Source: Asterias amurensis
Taxonomy: Eukaryota > Echinodermata > Asteroidea > Forcipulatida > Asteriidae
Direction of reading: 5' to 3'
Assembly (NCBI RefSeq): GCF_032118995.1
Contig: NC_092655.1
Location: forward strand, 12,658,406 to 12,722,405
Length of the DNA stretch: 64,000 nt
Within the stretch, counting starts at the first letter, position 1; each line of letters starts with the position of its first letter. The position numbers and the translations under genes are program-made. The notes beneath the pieces were generated by a model, which worked only from the letters and a program-made list of their open reading frames with translations, was not told the origin of the DNA and searched no databases. Shown here piece after piece: positions 31,201-40,949 of the stretch.

Positions 31201-33856
31201 GCTTCATAAACGCATCCTACAAATACCATGGGAGAGGCGATTATGGATTACATATTAAATCTACATTGTAACTTTATTATCAATCAAACGAAAGGGATCA
31301 AATTTCGACTGGCCTTTTGTAAACTAACCAAGCAAATGGGTTACTCCACCAATGTAAGTCCAGTGCGAATAGCCTAGGAAGGTTCCCCCCCCCCCCCCCG
31401 ACTTCAATGGGCAGATTAACTAACCGGCAGAGCCGATAAGTCCAGTGCTAACACCATCTGGGTAAAAGCCTCCCCTTTAAACAGCACATCCGGTCCCCCT
31501 AACCTAGTCCCCAATGATATATGATCGTCGGGTGACAGACCTGACGATCACGTAACGTGGCGGCCTGGTTGTACCTGTAAATGTCTTCTGAGTTAGTCTT
31601 TTCAGAGCTTCCCAGTTGAGTTTACCCATGTCTTTCAATTGTGGATGCTGGTAAGGTTCACCCATTGGAAAACAGTCTAACATGAATGAACACGGCTTAA
31701 AACTTCATGGAGGCATTGAAAGCAAGCTTTAAAACCCTAACAGACCAAACCCTTCAGAAACATACTGCCCAAATCCTTCAATATCCTTCAGTTTGAAGTT
31801 GTCGTAAACCTTAAGTGTCCAAATCCTTCAATATCCTTCTCCTTATTGTAAATGAACATACATGTACTATCCCAAATCCTTCTAAATCCTTACGTGTTTA
31901 TGATTTAGTTTAGGACTTTGTTGGGGCCCTTGGTGTATTATATTTGATATTAGGTCTCCAATGGTAAGAGCCCAAAACCTTCACAATCCTATTCTGGCCA
32001 AGCTACATGAGACCTAATACCTTCAAAATCCTCCTTTATAAAAATGGCCTAATAGCCCAAGTCCTTCTTAATCTCATCCTCATACAAACTCATAGTGTCC
32101 CAAAGCCTTCAAAATCCTCCTGTGCTGCAGCTCACTAACAACCCAAATCCTTCTTTGTCATACACTTCAGCAATGAGGATATTGAAGGAGTTGGGCCCTA
32201 TAGGGTTATACTGTAGGCGCTTTATTATTAATAATGTTTGCACCAACAAACAAGAATGCTTGACTCAGCTCTAAGCCATAACCCAATATGCCCATAAAAT
32301 GGCGTTCATTGTAGGCTATTCAACCACAATCTTACCCTAGCTTTGGGTATTGGTATTGTCTTGTTGGGGTCGACTGACAAACCAAAATCAGCCAGGTTTT
32401 TCTCCATACTCTTTCTAGGATCCCATGCTTCCTTTAGTGGCTTACTGAAAAGATAAGACATCAAAACAATGATGGTTAAAGCCATTGGACCCTTTCGGTA
32501 CAGAAAAAAAAAAACGTTCACAGATTTACAAATAACTTACAGGGTTTACAGAAGGTAGTGGTGAAATACTTCTCTTGAAATATTATTCCATGAAATGCTT
32601 TACTTTTTGAGAAAACAGTAAAACAATATCAATTCTCGTTAACGAGAATTACGGATTTATTTTAAACACATGTCATGACACGGCGAAATGCGCGGATACG
32701 AGGGTGGGTTTTCCCGTTATTTTCTCCCTACTCCGATGACCCGATTGGGCCTAAATTTCCACAGGTTTGTTATTTGATATAGAAGTTGTGATACACGAAG
32801 TGTGGGCCTTGGACAATACTGTTTACCGAAAGGGTCCAATGGCTTTAATCGTTTAAATGGTGAAAATAATTTAATAAATTACAAAAGCAACTAAGAAAAT
32901 CATAGTGATGACAGGCACTTTAGAGCATGACTTCCAGCATGTGGGGATAGCAGTACAGTTTGGTGTGTGGTGGAAAAACTGTAATTGCCCATCATGAGAA
33001 TGAGATTAAAAGAATGGTGGATTGTGGGTCACAAAAAAAACAATTACAATGTATACACGTGTAGATTGAGCCTGGTTCATACTTCCTTTGAAAGCGATAC
33101 AAACTTTAACGACACAAATCCGCAACAATAATTTGCACCAATCAAAGTTGAGTTTTTCGTCCTTATTTTCCCGAAAATATTTAGTCAGTCATGTTTTAAT
33201 TTCATTCCCATATCGTATGGTGATTGGGTATCCTTTTAAAAGGGCCGGGTATTTGATTAGTATAAGTGTTGAAATTTGGGCAATCAATGGTGGTGCTTTC
33301 CCTTTGAAAACCGCAAAAGTTTCTGTATGGCGCCACCACTTTTATCATTCGATATGAAATAATATAGTATCTTTTTTTTTACCTCAATGAGATATCCCTT
33401 TTTGTAAAAATGAGTGAAAAAGTGGTTGCGCCATACGGAAAGTTATCTGAACTCAAACCTCGTCTATTTAAATACATGGAATAACGCCTAACGGTGCTTT
33501 GAAACGCTCGGGTCTTCGACCCATGCCACGCCAGAGCGTTAGAGTTGTAACTAAATGTTCATAATGCATGCTGTTGTCATCCGACTCTCGAATCCTTTTC
33601 ATTCATTCCAATCACCAAGGTCAAAAAAAAGAGTCACTGACTCAATCAATCAAAGTCATTTCAATTTTCAAACTCAAATTAATAAAAGCGAAAGGGATTT
33701 TATTTTTAGTATAAAAAAAAGCTAAAAAATAAAACAAAAAATAGAAATAAATAATTTATATTTTTTTATTTACCAAGTAATTGCTGGCATCTTCTTTGCC
33801 CTTTTCCACATGCGACGCCTGTTAACACTGTATCTAAACTTCTTTCCTTTCGCCAT
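28215..33856 (-). CDS. NOP16: Nucleolar protein 16, five exons
   Basis: Minus-strand exons: 33856-33774, 32444-32336, 31216-31129, 29393-29287, 28367-28215. All junctions are GT-AG and in frame; the product is 179 residues (human 178). The N-terminus MAKGKKFRYSVNRRRMWK matches the basic KFxYSVNRKR start of NOP16. EAWDPRKSMEKNLADFGL and VDPNK follow (residues about 33-57). YGEDYKAMARDVKNYYQDTP (about 124-143) is the highly conserved C-terminal block, followed by NQIRKKI. NOP16 acts in the nucleolus in assembly of pre-60S ribosomal particles. It starts 195 bp from HIGD2A on the opposite strand, so the two probably share a promoter. Introns hold MITE-A, -B, -C and -J copies, a SINE-I and an unusual CCTTC-rich repeat. 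The last about 25 residues diverge from vertebrates. Confidence 0.95.
28414..28508 (+). repeat. Family T repeat
   Basis: ACTTACATGGAGGCCCTGGG then TTGGTGCCCCCTCAAAAGTT and CCCATAGACTTCTAATGG. Parallels 16228-16290, 17940-18010 and the split copy at 46823-47128. In NOP16 intron 4. Confidence 0.45.
28555..28975 (-). mobile_element. SINE family I, copy with alternative 3' tail
   Basis: Minus-strand head GTGGTCGAGCGGTTAAGAAC, B-box GGTTCGAATCCCC, and body CACTTAACGAAAAGAGAAGG. The 3' part (CTCAAGGCGCTGTGCATATA, TATATAGCGCAAG, then ATAATATT tail) differs from the 9873 copy's tail but matches 8735-8920. Confidence 0.75.
28995..29110. repeat. Family L repeat fragment
   Basis: TGAATCTTTGCATGGTGCGG and GTGTAAATCTCTTTTGGGAG followed by CTCTGAAAAGAGCC resemble the family L phrases at 8960-9130 and 63565-63730. 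Confidence 0.4.
29573..29666 (+). mobile_element. MITE-B copy 5, left 94 bp only
   Basis: AGGCAGTGGACACTATTGGT after TTAA, running to GTTGATAGTATAAAAC, where a MITE-C begins immediately. The rest of the MITE-B is not found beyond it. Confidence 0.8.
29667..30049. mobile_element. MITE-C copy, intact palindrome
   Basis: Nearly identical to 27487-27868, including the GGAGTCAAAATTTTGACCCC centre. The right end has TTAA (30050-30053); the left joins MITE-B without a TTAA. In NOP16 intron 3. Confidence 0.9.
30152..30509 (+). mobile_element. MITE-B copy 6
   Basis: AGGCAGTGGACACTATTGGT at the left and ACCAATAGTGTCCACTGTCT at the right; TTAA at the right only (30510-30513). Lies 100 bp beyond the preceding MITE-C. 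Confidence 0.85.
30769..30943 (+). repeat. Family R repeat, copy 1
   Basis: AGGCCTGTATGCTTCGTTTT, AGGGCACCAAGGCATTTTCC, and GGAGGCAATCGCCTTCGTTG then GTATCAGGCC. The same order is seen at 49246-49422 and, deleted, at 21499-21560. The ends AGGCCTG / CAGGCC are short inverted repeats. Confidence 0.7.
30948..31060. repeat. Foldback hairpin next to family R
   Basis: CTTTGATGTATTTTAC at the left is the complement of GTAAAATACATCAAAG at the right; outside them TCATTGAGCGC pairs with GCGGTCAATGA. The loop contains GTGTCACGCACAGTGTGACA. In NOP16 intron 3, about 70 bp from exon 3. Confidence 0.75.
31744..32200. repeat. Degenerate CCCAAATCCTTC repeat array
   Basis: Eight copies of a motif near CCCAAATCCTTCAAAATCCT occur at about 31768, 31817, 31869, 31970, 32011, 32056, 32097 and 32140, spaced irregularly by 40-100 bp. 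One inverted copy (GGATATTGAAGGAGTTGGGC, about 32178) closes the array. In NOP16 intron 2; no protein or known element recognised. Confidence 0.6.
32480..32844 (+). mobile_element. MITE-A copy 4
   Basis: TTAA (32476-32479, 32845-32848) bounds inverted ends AGCCATTGGACCCTTTCGGT / ACCGAAAGGGTCCAATGGCT. NOP16 intron 1, 35 bp beyond the exon 2 acceptor. Confidence 0.95.
33314..33449. mobile_element. Palindromic MITE-J copy 2
   Basis: AGTTTCTGTATGGCGCCACC and GTTGCGCCATACGGAAAGTT as inverted ends; centre CCTCAATGAGATATCCC. NOP16 intron 1. Confidence 0.75.
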
Positions 33857-34051
33857 TTTCCTGATATTATTCGCTAAAAAGCGAGACAAAACTGTAAATT
33901 TAAATCAATCCCACGTCAAAACACGTGCGACTTCAGATTCTGAATTTTCAGTGCGGTACCCAGACTCGTTTTAATACAAAAAGGAAGTCGTCTGGTTCCC
34001 GACTACTTTTAGTCTTGAACTTTGACCTCATTGTGAAATTCAGCAATCAAG
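33857..34051. promoter_or_regulatory. Likely bidirectional promoter of NOP16 and HIGD2A
   Basis: The 195 bp between the two opposed start codons holds a perfect CACGTG E-box (33922-33927) and a nearby CCCACGTCA. AAGATGGCTGCC at the HIGD2A start codon resembles the YY1 site AAGATGGCGGC often found at housekeeping promoters. No TATA box is seen. NOP16 is a reported Myc target in mammals, and CACGTG is the Myc/Max site; functional use here is inferred. Confidence 0.6.
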
Positions 34052-35074
34052 ATGGCTGCCTCCACAGGAGAAGTTACGAAACGGCCCGGTAAAAAACTTT
34101 ATGGTGACAACTTTCACCATTATCCAAGTTCTTCGTCGGTGTCCAACATTGGAGAAATGCCGATAGAGCTTGCAGACTGGGAGCCGATAAATCCCATCGG
34201 TTTCAGGGAGAAATTCAAGAAGAAAGCCCTGGAGAATCCGTTCGTTCCTATCGGTAGGTGATCGTTTTGTGCATATTGAATAGGGGTCAACAAACTTTTG
34301 GATTGTTATGTCACTTTTTGTGTTTTGTTTTGGATGGATGAAATTTGGGGTTTAAGTTCATTTTTACCATACGACCAACATAAGTAATTGTTAACAAAAA
34401 GTATCAGCACTGATCAGCTGATGATGGCAATCCCACATCATGATCATGTGATCATGTGATGGATATTGCTCCATGTTTAGCCCCACTTGTGTGGCCAGCC
34501 AAGGATAGCTGAATCCTGCTTGGCCAAGTGGGGCTTGTGATCTGGATGAGAGTGCGATAATTCTGAAGTAATTTTGGTAAAAAAGTCCCCAGATCTCCTG
34601 CCACCACTTTTCATTCCCGTTTGGAGTAGAACTAATCTTTTTAATTTAAATGAGAAACTCTCTCTTTTTATTTATTTTTATTGGTCACTTATGGCAAGAT
34701 ACTGGTAGTTTCACATAATAAATGCCTGTATCCTGTCTCCACTTTTTCATTCTTTATGAAATCAAATAGTAGCGAACTTACTCAAAATAATTAGTGAGAA
34801 AGTGGTGGCAGGATACACATTCCCTACACGTACTTGGTGACAAAGCTTAAAAGTTATTGCTAATTTTCTTGGGCTTGTTTCTTTCTCTCTTACTACAGGT
34901 GTCTTTGCTACAACATGCGCACTCACCATGGGACTTTACAGCTTCCGTAAGGGTCAAACACAGAGATCACAATTGATGATGCGGTTCCGTGTTGCAGCTC
35001 AAGCCTTCACCATCGGGGCTGTACTAGTCGGCGTTGCTATACAATCTAGGAAGACCGATAAACCGGATACCTAG
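34052..35074 (+). CDS. HIGD2A: HIG1 domain family member 2A, two exons
   Basis: Exons 34052-34253 (donor gtaggt) and 34899-35074 (acceptor ctacag), joined within a glycine codon; 125 residues (human HIGD2A 106). A longer N-terminal region precedes FREKFKKKALENPFVPIG, which matches FKEKFxxKxxENPxVPIG of the family. Then come a first membrane segment (about 69-83), the loop GQTQRSQ, the exact HIG1 motif QX3RXRX3Q (QLMMRFRVAAQ, residues 92-102) and a second membrane segment. The protein sits in the mitochondrial inner membrane and helps assemble cytochrome c oxidase and respiratory supercomplexes. It is divergent from NOP16. The 645-bp intron has a MITE-J-like palindrome. The extra N-terminal 20 or so residues may be lineage-specific. 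Confidence 0.95.
34590..34820. mobile_element. MITE-J variant in HIGD2A intron
   Basis: GTATCCTGTCTCCACTTTTT and GAAAGTGGTGGCAGGATACA are inverted; an outer CTGCCACCACTTTTCATTCC adds a third arm. The GGCAGGATAC ends replace the GGCGCCATACGG of other J copies. Confidence 0.55.
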
Positions 35075-35078
35075 AAAC

Positions 35079-35084
35079 AATAAA
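35079..35084 (+). terminator. Candidate poly(A) signal of HIGD2A
   Basis: AATAAA begins 5 bp after the stop codon. If used, the 3' UTR would be very short; it may be a chance match. Confidence 0.35.
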
Positions 35085-35220
35085 GTGCATAAGAACTTAT
35101 CCAGTTTCCTTGGATGACCCTTCACCGATGTCGTCGTGCAAAGATGTTGCCGAGCATCGAGGATGTTGTCCTTCAAGATCACGTTTGAATCCGGTGAATT
35201 CATGGTGAAAATGCATTTAC

Positions 35221-35799
35221 TTCACCTGTAGAGCAACTGGATTTTCCCTCGCTCAAGGGCACTTCAAATGAGGGAACTTTAAGTTCCCTGTGTGACTAAA
35301 TTTTTAGACTCGTGTCAAAATGACAATCGAGTTATTGAATATGATTAGCAAAGACTGTTGAACTATAAATTGACAACAACAACAGCACTATCAAAACAAA
35401 CAACACCCCAAATCAACAAACAAACTAAACAAATAAACAAACACCTCAACAATCAAACAAATATTTTTGATGTAGAGAGCGCCAGTGTGTAACTTTGCCT
35501 GAAAACATTTCTTCACCTGTAGAGCAACTGGATTTTCCCATTGCTGAGGCAGTTCAAATGACCGAATTTTAAGTTCCCTGTGTGACTAACTTTTTAGACT
35601 CGTGTCAAAATGACAATCGAGTTATTGAATATGATCAGCAAAGACTGTTGAACTATAAATTGACAACAACAACAGCACTATCAAAACAAACACCCCAAAT
35701 CAACAAACAAACAAAACAAATAAACAAACACCTCAACAAACAAACAAATATTTTTGATGTAGAGAGCGCCAGTGTGTAACTTTGCCTGAAAACATTTCT
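35221..35799. repeat. Tandem duplication, 291-bp unit
   Basis: Two near-identical units, 35221-35511 and 35512-35799, each running from TTCACCTGTAGAGCAACTGG through GACAATCGAGTTATTGAATA to GAGCGCCAGTGTGTAACTTT. An AAAC-rich stretch inside differs in length. Few differences, so it is probably recent. It lies just behind HIGD2A and may include part of its 3' UTR. Confidence 0.9.
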
Positions 35800-36061
35800 G
35801 CTGCAAAGAAAAATTCACACATTGCTGTAATGGGTTGGGTGAATGAAGTATGCGCATAGCTAAGTTAATCTTGTGAAGTAAAGTTTTCTTTGCAAGATTC
35901 TAGTATTCTTATATACCTGATTTATTTTTGTTTATAATATCAAACTTATTATATGAAACTGAATAATTTGTTTAATTTAATTAAAGCTCTGCATCATTCT
36001 TGAATTATGTTTCTGTTGATCAGTTTGGTAGGACTGCAGTAGCTTTTTCTTATAGGTTTAA

Positions 36062-36434
36062 CGGCAGTGGACACTGTTGGTAATTACTCAAAATAATTAT
36101 TAGCATAAAATCTCACTTGGTAACGAGTAATGGAGAGAGGTTGATAGTAGAAAACATTTTGAGAAACGGCGCCCTCTGAAGTGAGGTAGTTTTTGAGAAA
36201 GAAGTAATCTTCCATGAATTTGATTTCTTAATTCTGAGGTTTTGAGGTCACGAAATCAAGCATCTGAAAGCACACAACTTTGTGTGCCAGGGCGTTTTTT
36301 CCCCCCATTATTATCTTGCAACTTCGACGACCAATTGAGCTCAAGTTTTCACAGGTTTGTTATTTTATGCATATGTTGAGATACACCAAGTGAGAAGACT
36401 GGTCTTTGACAATTACCAATGGTGTCCAGTGTCT
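36062..36434 (+). mobile_element. MITE-B copy 7
   Basis: CGGCAGTGGACACTGTTGGT left, ACCAATGGTGTCCAGTGTCT right, with TTAA at 36058-36061 and 36435-36438. The right TTAA is shared with MITE-G. Confidence 0.85.
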
Positions 36435-36438
36435 TTAA

Positions 36439-37160
36439 AGGGTCTGTATACATGTGGTAATGACTCTAAAATCAATAAAAGCTTACATGGTAAGAAGTAC
36501 AGCAGCTTTGGATTGTATAATGCATCTTTGAGAACCCTTTTACTTCGAAGTACTGCAGTTAAAGCCATTGGACCCTTTCGGTTCAGAAAAAAAATAAAAG
36601 TTCACAGATTTACAAATAACTTGCAGGGTTTACAGAAGGCAATGGTGAAAGACTTCTCTTGAAATATTATCCCATGAAATGCTTAACTTTTTGAGAAAAC
36701 AGCTAAACAATATAAATTCTTGTTAACGAGAATTGCGGATTTATTTTAAACACATGTCATGACACAGCGAAACGCGCGGAAACAAGGGTGGGGTTTTCCG
36801 TTGTTTTCTCCCAACTCCGATGACCGATTGAGCCTAAATTTTCACAGGTTTGTTATTTGATATAGAAGTTGTGGTACACAAAGTGTGGGCCTTGGACAAC
36901 ACTGTTTACCGAAAGGGTCCAATGGCTTTAAGGAAAAATATATAACTTTTTTACCCCAAAAATATACTACTCCGATTGTTCATTCCAATTGCATATTATT
37001 CTTCCTGCATGTGTGCCCAAGATTTTTCGGCAACATCTCAAAAACACTACCACCTTTTGAAATGAAATTTTCACAGGCTGCTGCTGTACTTATCGAGTAA
37101 TTTGTTATTGCCATTAATTTTCAGGGTCATTACCAAACGTATACACAGACCCTTCAATAT
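36439..37160. mobile_element. MITE-G, split by a MITE-A insertion
   Basis: Left AGGGTCTGTATACATGTGGT and right ACCAAACGTATACACAGACC(CTT) are inverted. A MITE-A (36563-36927) with its own TTAA pair sits inside; outside it the element continues to a TTAA at 37161-37164 shared with MITE-C. Confidence 0.75.
36563..36927 (+). mobile_element. MITE-A copy 5, nested in MITE-G
   Basis: TTAA (36559-36562, 36928-36931); inverted ends AGCCATTGGACCCTTTCGGT / ACCGAAAGGGTCCAATGGCT. Confidence 0.95.
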
Positions 37161-37164
37161 TTAA

Positions 37165-37547
37165 AGGAACACGTTGCCTTGGATCGGTCGAGTTGGTCTT
37201 TGAAAAGCGTTCTATAACCGTTTGTTATAAAATCGGTATGGTTAGAAAGATGTTGTAAAAGTAGAATACAATGATCTACACAAATATGCCTCGAAATTGC
37301 GTGGTTTTCGTGTTACCTCGTCGACAAACACGGTCGGCCATTTATGGGGGTCAAAAACTTGACTCCCATAAATGGCCGACCGAGTTAGTCCGCGACGTAA
37401 AATGAAAACCGTACAATGTTGAGTGCTACTTGTGTGGATCATTGTATTCTACTTTTAAAACATCTTTCTAACCATATGCATTTCATAACAAACGGTTTCA
37501 AACGCTTTTCATAGACCAACTCGTCCGATCCAAGGCAACGTGTTCCT
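37165..37547. mobile_element. MITE-C copy
   Basis: TTAA on both sides (37161-37164, 37548-37551); AGGAACACGTTGCCTTGGAT mirrored by ATCCAAGGCAACGTGTTCCT. The two halves differ slightly near the centre. Confidence 0.95.
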
Positions 37548-37634
37548 TTAAGAGGGAGGAGCCATTGTTTTTCGTTTATATTTTTTTGTGGGTTTGTAAG
37601 TTGAGTTTGAATAATAAATTTTAAATTGTTTTAA

Positions 37635-37987
37635 AGGGTCTATGTAACTTTTGTAGGACAAAAAACACAACGTCCACAGATTTACACTAAACTTACACAG
37701 TTTGAAGATAATGATAGTAGAAAGATTCCCTGAAAAAATTATGTGCTGAGGTGCTGTAGTTTTTGGGAAATGAGTAAAACAATGTCATGAAAATAATTTT
37801 CGTCTCATGAGACCAAAATTATTTTAAGCATTTACAAACGTATTTTCATGAAATTGTTTTACTCATTTCTCAAAAACTACAGCACGTTGGTTAGTAATAT
37901 TTGAAGGGAAGCTTTCCACTATCATTATCTTCAAACCCTCTAAGTTTAATGTAAATCTATGAACATTTTGAAAAGGTCTCAAATCCT
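37635..37987. mobile_element. MITE-E
   Basis: TTAA at 37631-37634 and 37988-37991. The halves are inverted copies: TTTGAAGATAATGATAGTAG against CACTATCATTATCTTCAAAC, and GTAAAACAATGTCATGAAAA against TTTCATGAAATTGTTTTAC. No protein, although a long frame runs through it on the minus strand. Confidence 0.75.
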
Positions 37988-38554
37988 TTAAGTTATATAG
38001 ACAATGATGCATTGCTGAACACAGGCTTTGTCTGAATGGCCAGTCTTGTGCATTTGACTCGTACAATTTATGAGTACAATGGTACTGTTGGTGTATCACA
38101 TTAAGGTAACTTTTTGTAAGGCTAATGGGTTGTACCTGTTGAAACTGGGGACTTAAACAAAAGGGTCTTTGGTGATTTGTCCTCGCGGTGGTAATCAAAA
38201 GATTTTGTAAAAAAAAGTGGGAGAACAAAAAACTCCTTGAATAACTACCGTAGGTCGAATGTGTTTGTTGGGGGCTGGGGGGCTCCAGAATACCATTTGA
38301 AAACTTGAAAGGGTCATCAAATTTTTGTCCTCTTGGGTGTTTTCGGTTTCCAAAAGAAGAACAAAACAGATGAACAGATGTGTAGATGCAAGACTGCTTA
38401 TTTGTTGCAAATGTTAATTTATAAATATATATACATGTGCAATGTACATGTTTGAGTGAACGATCTACATCGTGGACGACCCATAAATAAACTAAATTAT
38501 ACATTTTAAACAAAGTGGCTGATTGTGCTGTGGTTCTTTTTCGCATCAGTACAG

Positions 38555-38854
38555 GTATTTAGATAGTATAAAACATTGTGAGGAACGGCTCCCTCTGAAG
38601 TGACGTAGTTTTTGAGATCGAAGTAATTTTCATCGAATTTGATTCCCGAGACCTCCGCTTTAGAAATTGAGGTCTCGAAATCAAGCATATGAAAGCGCAC
38701 AACTCCATGTGGCAAGGGTGTTTTTTTCTTTCATTATTATCTCCCAACTTTGATGACCGATTGAGCACAAATTTTCACAGGTTTGTTATTTTATGCATAT
38801 GTTGAGATGCAGCCAGTGAGAAGACTGGTTTTTGACAATTACCAATAGTGTCCG
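38555..38854 (+). mobile_element. MITE-B copy 8, both ends damaged
   Basis: Begins at GATAGTATAAAACATTGTGA without the first about 80 bp and ends ACCAATAGTGTCC before the last bases, where a SINE-I fragment follows. Confidence 0.8.
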
Positions 38855-38970
38855 GGTGACTCCAAAGGACACAAGTGTCAATCAAGACCTGGACTTGAAC
38901 CCTCACTCAGCTGATCAGAAAAACCAGAGCTCGAATCTGGTCTGCTTGACTGCTTAGCCACAACACACAC
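38855..38970 (-). mobile_element. SINE family I head fragment
   Basis: Minus strand GTGGCTAAGCAGTCAAGCAG ... CTGATCAGCTGAGTGAGGGT, TTCAAGTCC, then GACACTTGTGTCC: tRNA-like head plus the first bases of the body. Confidence 0.55.
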
Positions 38971-38984
38971 ACATGTATGTTTAC

Positions 38985-39440
38985 GGTGTAAACCGAGGAC
39001 TTCTCTTTGTTCTCCCATTGTTTATGTTTCAGACGTCCCCGTTGGTTTTGTACACAAAATCAACCAAGGTATGTCCCTGGTGTGACTTTTCCCTGGATCC
39101 CTTTTGTTAAAGTCCTCAGTTATCAATAGTAGACATGCCATAACAAATTAAACACAGCTGTGTGTTGCATACACTCTGTGGACATTCGTTTGTTCAGTGC
39201 ACTTAAGAAAAATCCTATTCTTTAATACTGTAAAAACACTTTGTGGACTGGAGTAAGTATACACATTTAAACCAGGGTTCTATAACATAAGAGGACAATA
39301 GGATCCACAGTTCAGGAAAGGTCCACAGTTGGAAAGCGTGTACAAAACCAATGGGAGCTGTTGCAAAAAGGTTAGAGTTTAAACAAAAGAGGAACAAAAG
39401 GGGGTCCACGGTTGTAGGCGTAAACAAGCATGTGTTAAGA
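38985..39440. repeat. Unclassified repeat with CCACAGTT motifs
   Basis: TTCAGACGTCCCCGTTGGTTTTG, and repeated GGTCCACAGTT / GATCCACAGTTC phrases at 39301-39330, 39408 and 39872. Perhaps one repeat later split by the LINE fragment to its right. Weak. Confidence 0.3.
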
Positions 39441-39489
39441 TTCAACTTGGTCGACATCCCCTGGAACACCCTTCTGACACATTCAACCA

Positions 39490-39810
39490 CATTAACAAGA
39501 GGTCATGGCTCTTGAATTCACAATCCCACATACCAGCTCTTCAGTCTACGCCAGCTCCTTCTTCCCACGCACCATCCGGGACTGGAACAACCTCCCAGTT
39601 GATCATGTGGCATACCCGTCCCTTGATGCTTTCAAACTGGTGTTAAGGGATCCCCGGCTGAAGTAACGTCATCTCCAGCTTTTTACTCGCACCTGTACAT
39701 AATTCTATCTGCACCTGACACAAATTCCTGTTGCCTCAGTCAACCCATGCGCTCACACGTAGTGCGTACTTCTTCAACCATTTGAAGGCTGCACTTTATA
39801 AGGAAGAAGA
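39490..39810 (+). mobile_element. LINE 3' end with reverse-transcriptase C-terminus
   Basis: A frame ending at the TAA at 39664-39666 reads EFTIPHTSSSVYASSFFPRT then IRDWNNLPVDHVAYPSLDAF, a typical C-terminal tail of CR1/L2-like LINE polyproteins (PRTIxxWNxLP). About 120 bp of 3' UTR follow, ending in GAAGAAGAA. The copy is severely 5'-truncated, as usual for LINEs. Confidence 0.75.
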
Positions 39811-40253
39811 AGAAGAAGTTAGTTCACATAGTGGTTCAAGTCCCTACACTGTGTGGACCTCTTATTCTCAGGTCCACAGTTCATATGTAACACGACCTCA
39901 CTCTAAATGAATATATCTGCAACATAGTAAGTCTGTATCAGGGCTGAATATCCCAGCATTGCTATTTATTCGAACTTGAAGTTTCTATATAAAAGAAAAA
40001 AATGTGTAAGTGACAATCCTACGATACACATGTACATATAGAACAAATTTGTCTGAGATAAAACCTATTATATACACAAAACACAGGGGGCTAGATCCTC
40101 AAAACATCATAAGAACTGTTTATATACAACATTAAGTAGATGACAAAAAACAAAAAATCAGTCACTTGGTAAAAAGAAATGACACCGTACACAGGAAAAA
40201 CTGATAATAAAACCTACTTGTAATCAAAAACACCCCCAGTCCATGTGGCTTAA

Positions 40254-40621
40254 AGCCGTTGGACCCTTTCCGTACAGAAAAAAAAATAAAAGTTCACAGA
40301 TTTACAAATAACTTACAGGGTTTACAGAAGGTAGTGGTGAAAGACTTTTCTTGAAATATTAGTCCATGAAATGCTTTACTTTTTGAGAAAACAGTAAAAC
40401 AATATCAATTCTCGACAGCGAGAATTATGGATTTATTTTAAACACATGTCATGACACGGCGAAACGTGCGGATACAAGGATGGGTTTTCCCGTTATTTTC
40501 TCCCGACTCTGATGACCGATTGAGCCTAAATTTCCACAGGTTTGTTTAATTTATATAGAAGTTTCGCTACACGAAGTGTGGGCCTTGGGAAAATACTGTT
40601 TACCGAAAGGGTCCAATGGCT
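40254..40621 (+). mobile_element. MITE-A copy 6
   Basis: TTAA at 40250-40253 and 40622-40625; inverted ends AGCCGTTGGACCCTTTCCGT / ACCGAAAGGGTCCAATGGC. The right TTAA is shared with MITE-F. Confidence 0.95.
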
Positions 40622-40625
40622 TTAA

Positions 40626-40947
40626 ACGGGTGTCAACAGCATTGGTCCCATTGAAAATATAAATGATCACAGATTTGCACATAACTTGCGTGGTTGAAAA
40701 CTTCCCAAGAAGTATTTTGGTATGAAAGTTATTGATACATGAGTAAAACAGTTAGCTTTGATCTGCAAAATATCAAAGTCCAAAACTCAATCTTTGAAGA
40801 CAGTGAAAACACTTTTTTCCCACTATTTTCTTGCGACTCTGATGCTTTAACTTTCAAAGGTTTGTTATTTCATGTATGTATATATGTTGCTTCAAATACA
40901 GTGCAGACTAGGCATTGACAATTACCAATAATGTCTACATGCTTTAG
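40626..40947 (+). mobile_element. MITE-F, adjoining MITE-A
   Basis: Starts ACGGGTGTCAACAGCATTGG after the shared TTAA and ends CAATTACCAATAATGTCTAC, CATGCTTTA. The interior resembles other families (CACAGATTTGCACATAACTT; CTTTCAAAGGTTTGTTATTT). Confidence 0.6.
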
Positions 40948-40949
40948 AG

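Noticed and set aside
31744-32200. CRISPR-like array
   Set aside because: The repeats are degenerate and irregularly spaced, in an intron of a eukaryotic gene.
37863-38546. 227-codon open frame on the minus strand
   Set aside because: It starts in intergenic DNA and runs into the right half of MITE-E; no domain, no splice context, composition unlike the real exons.
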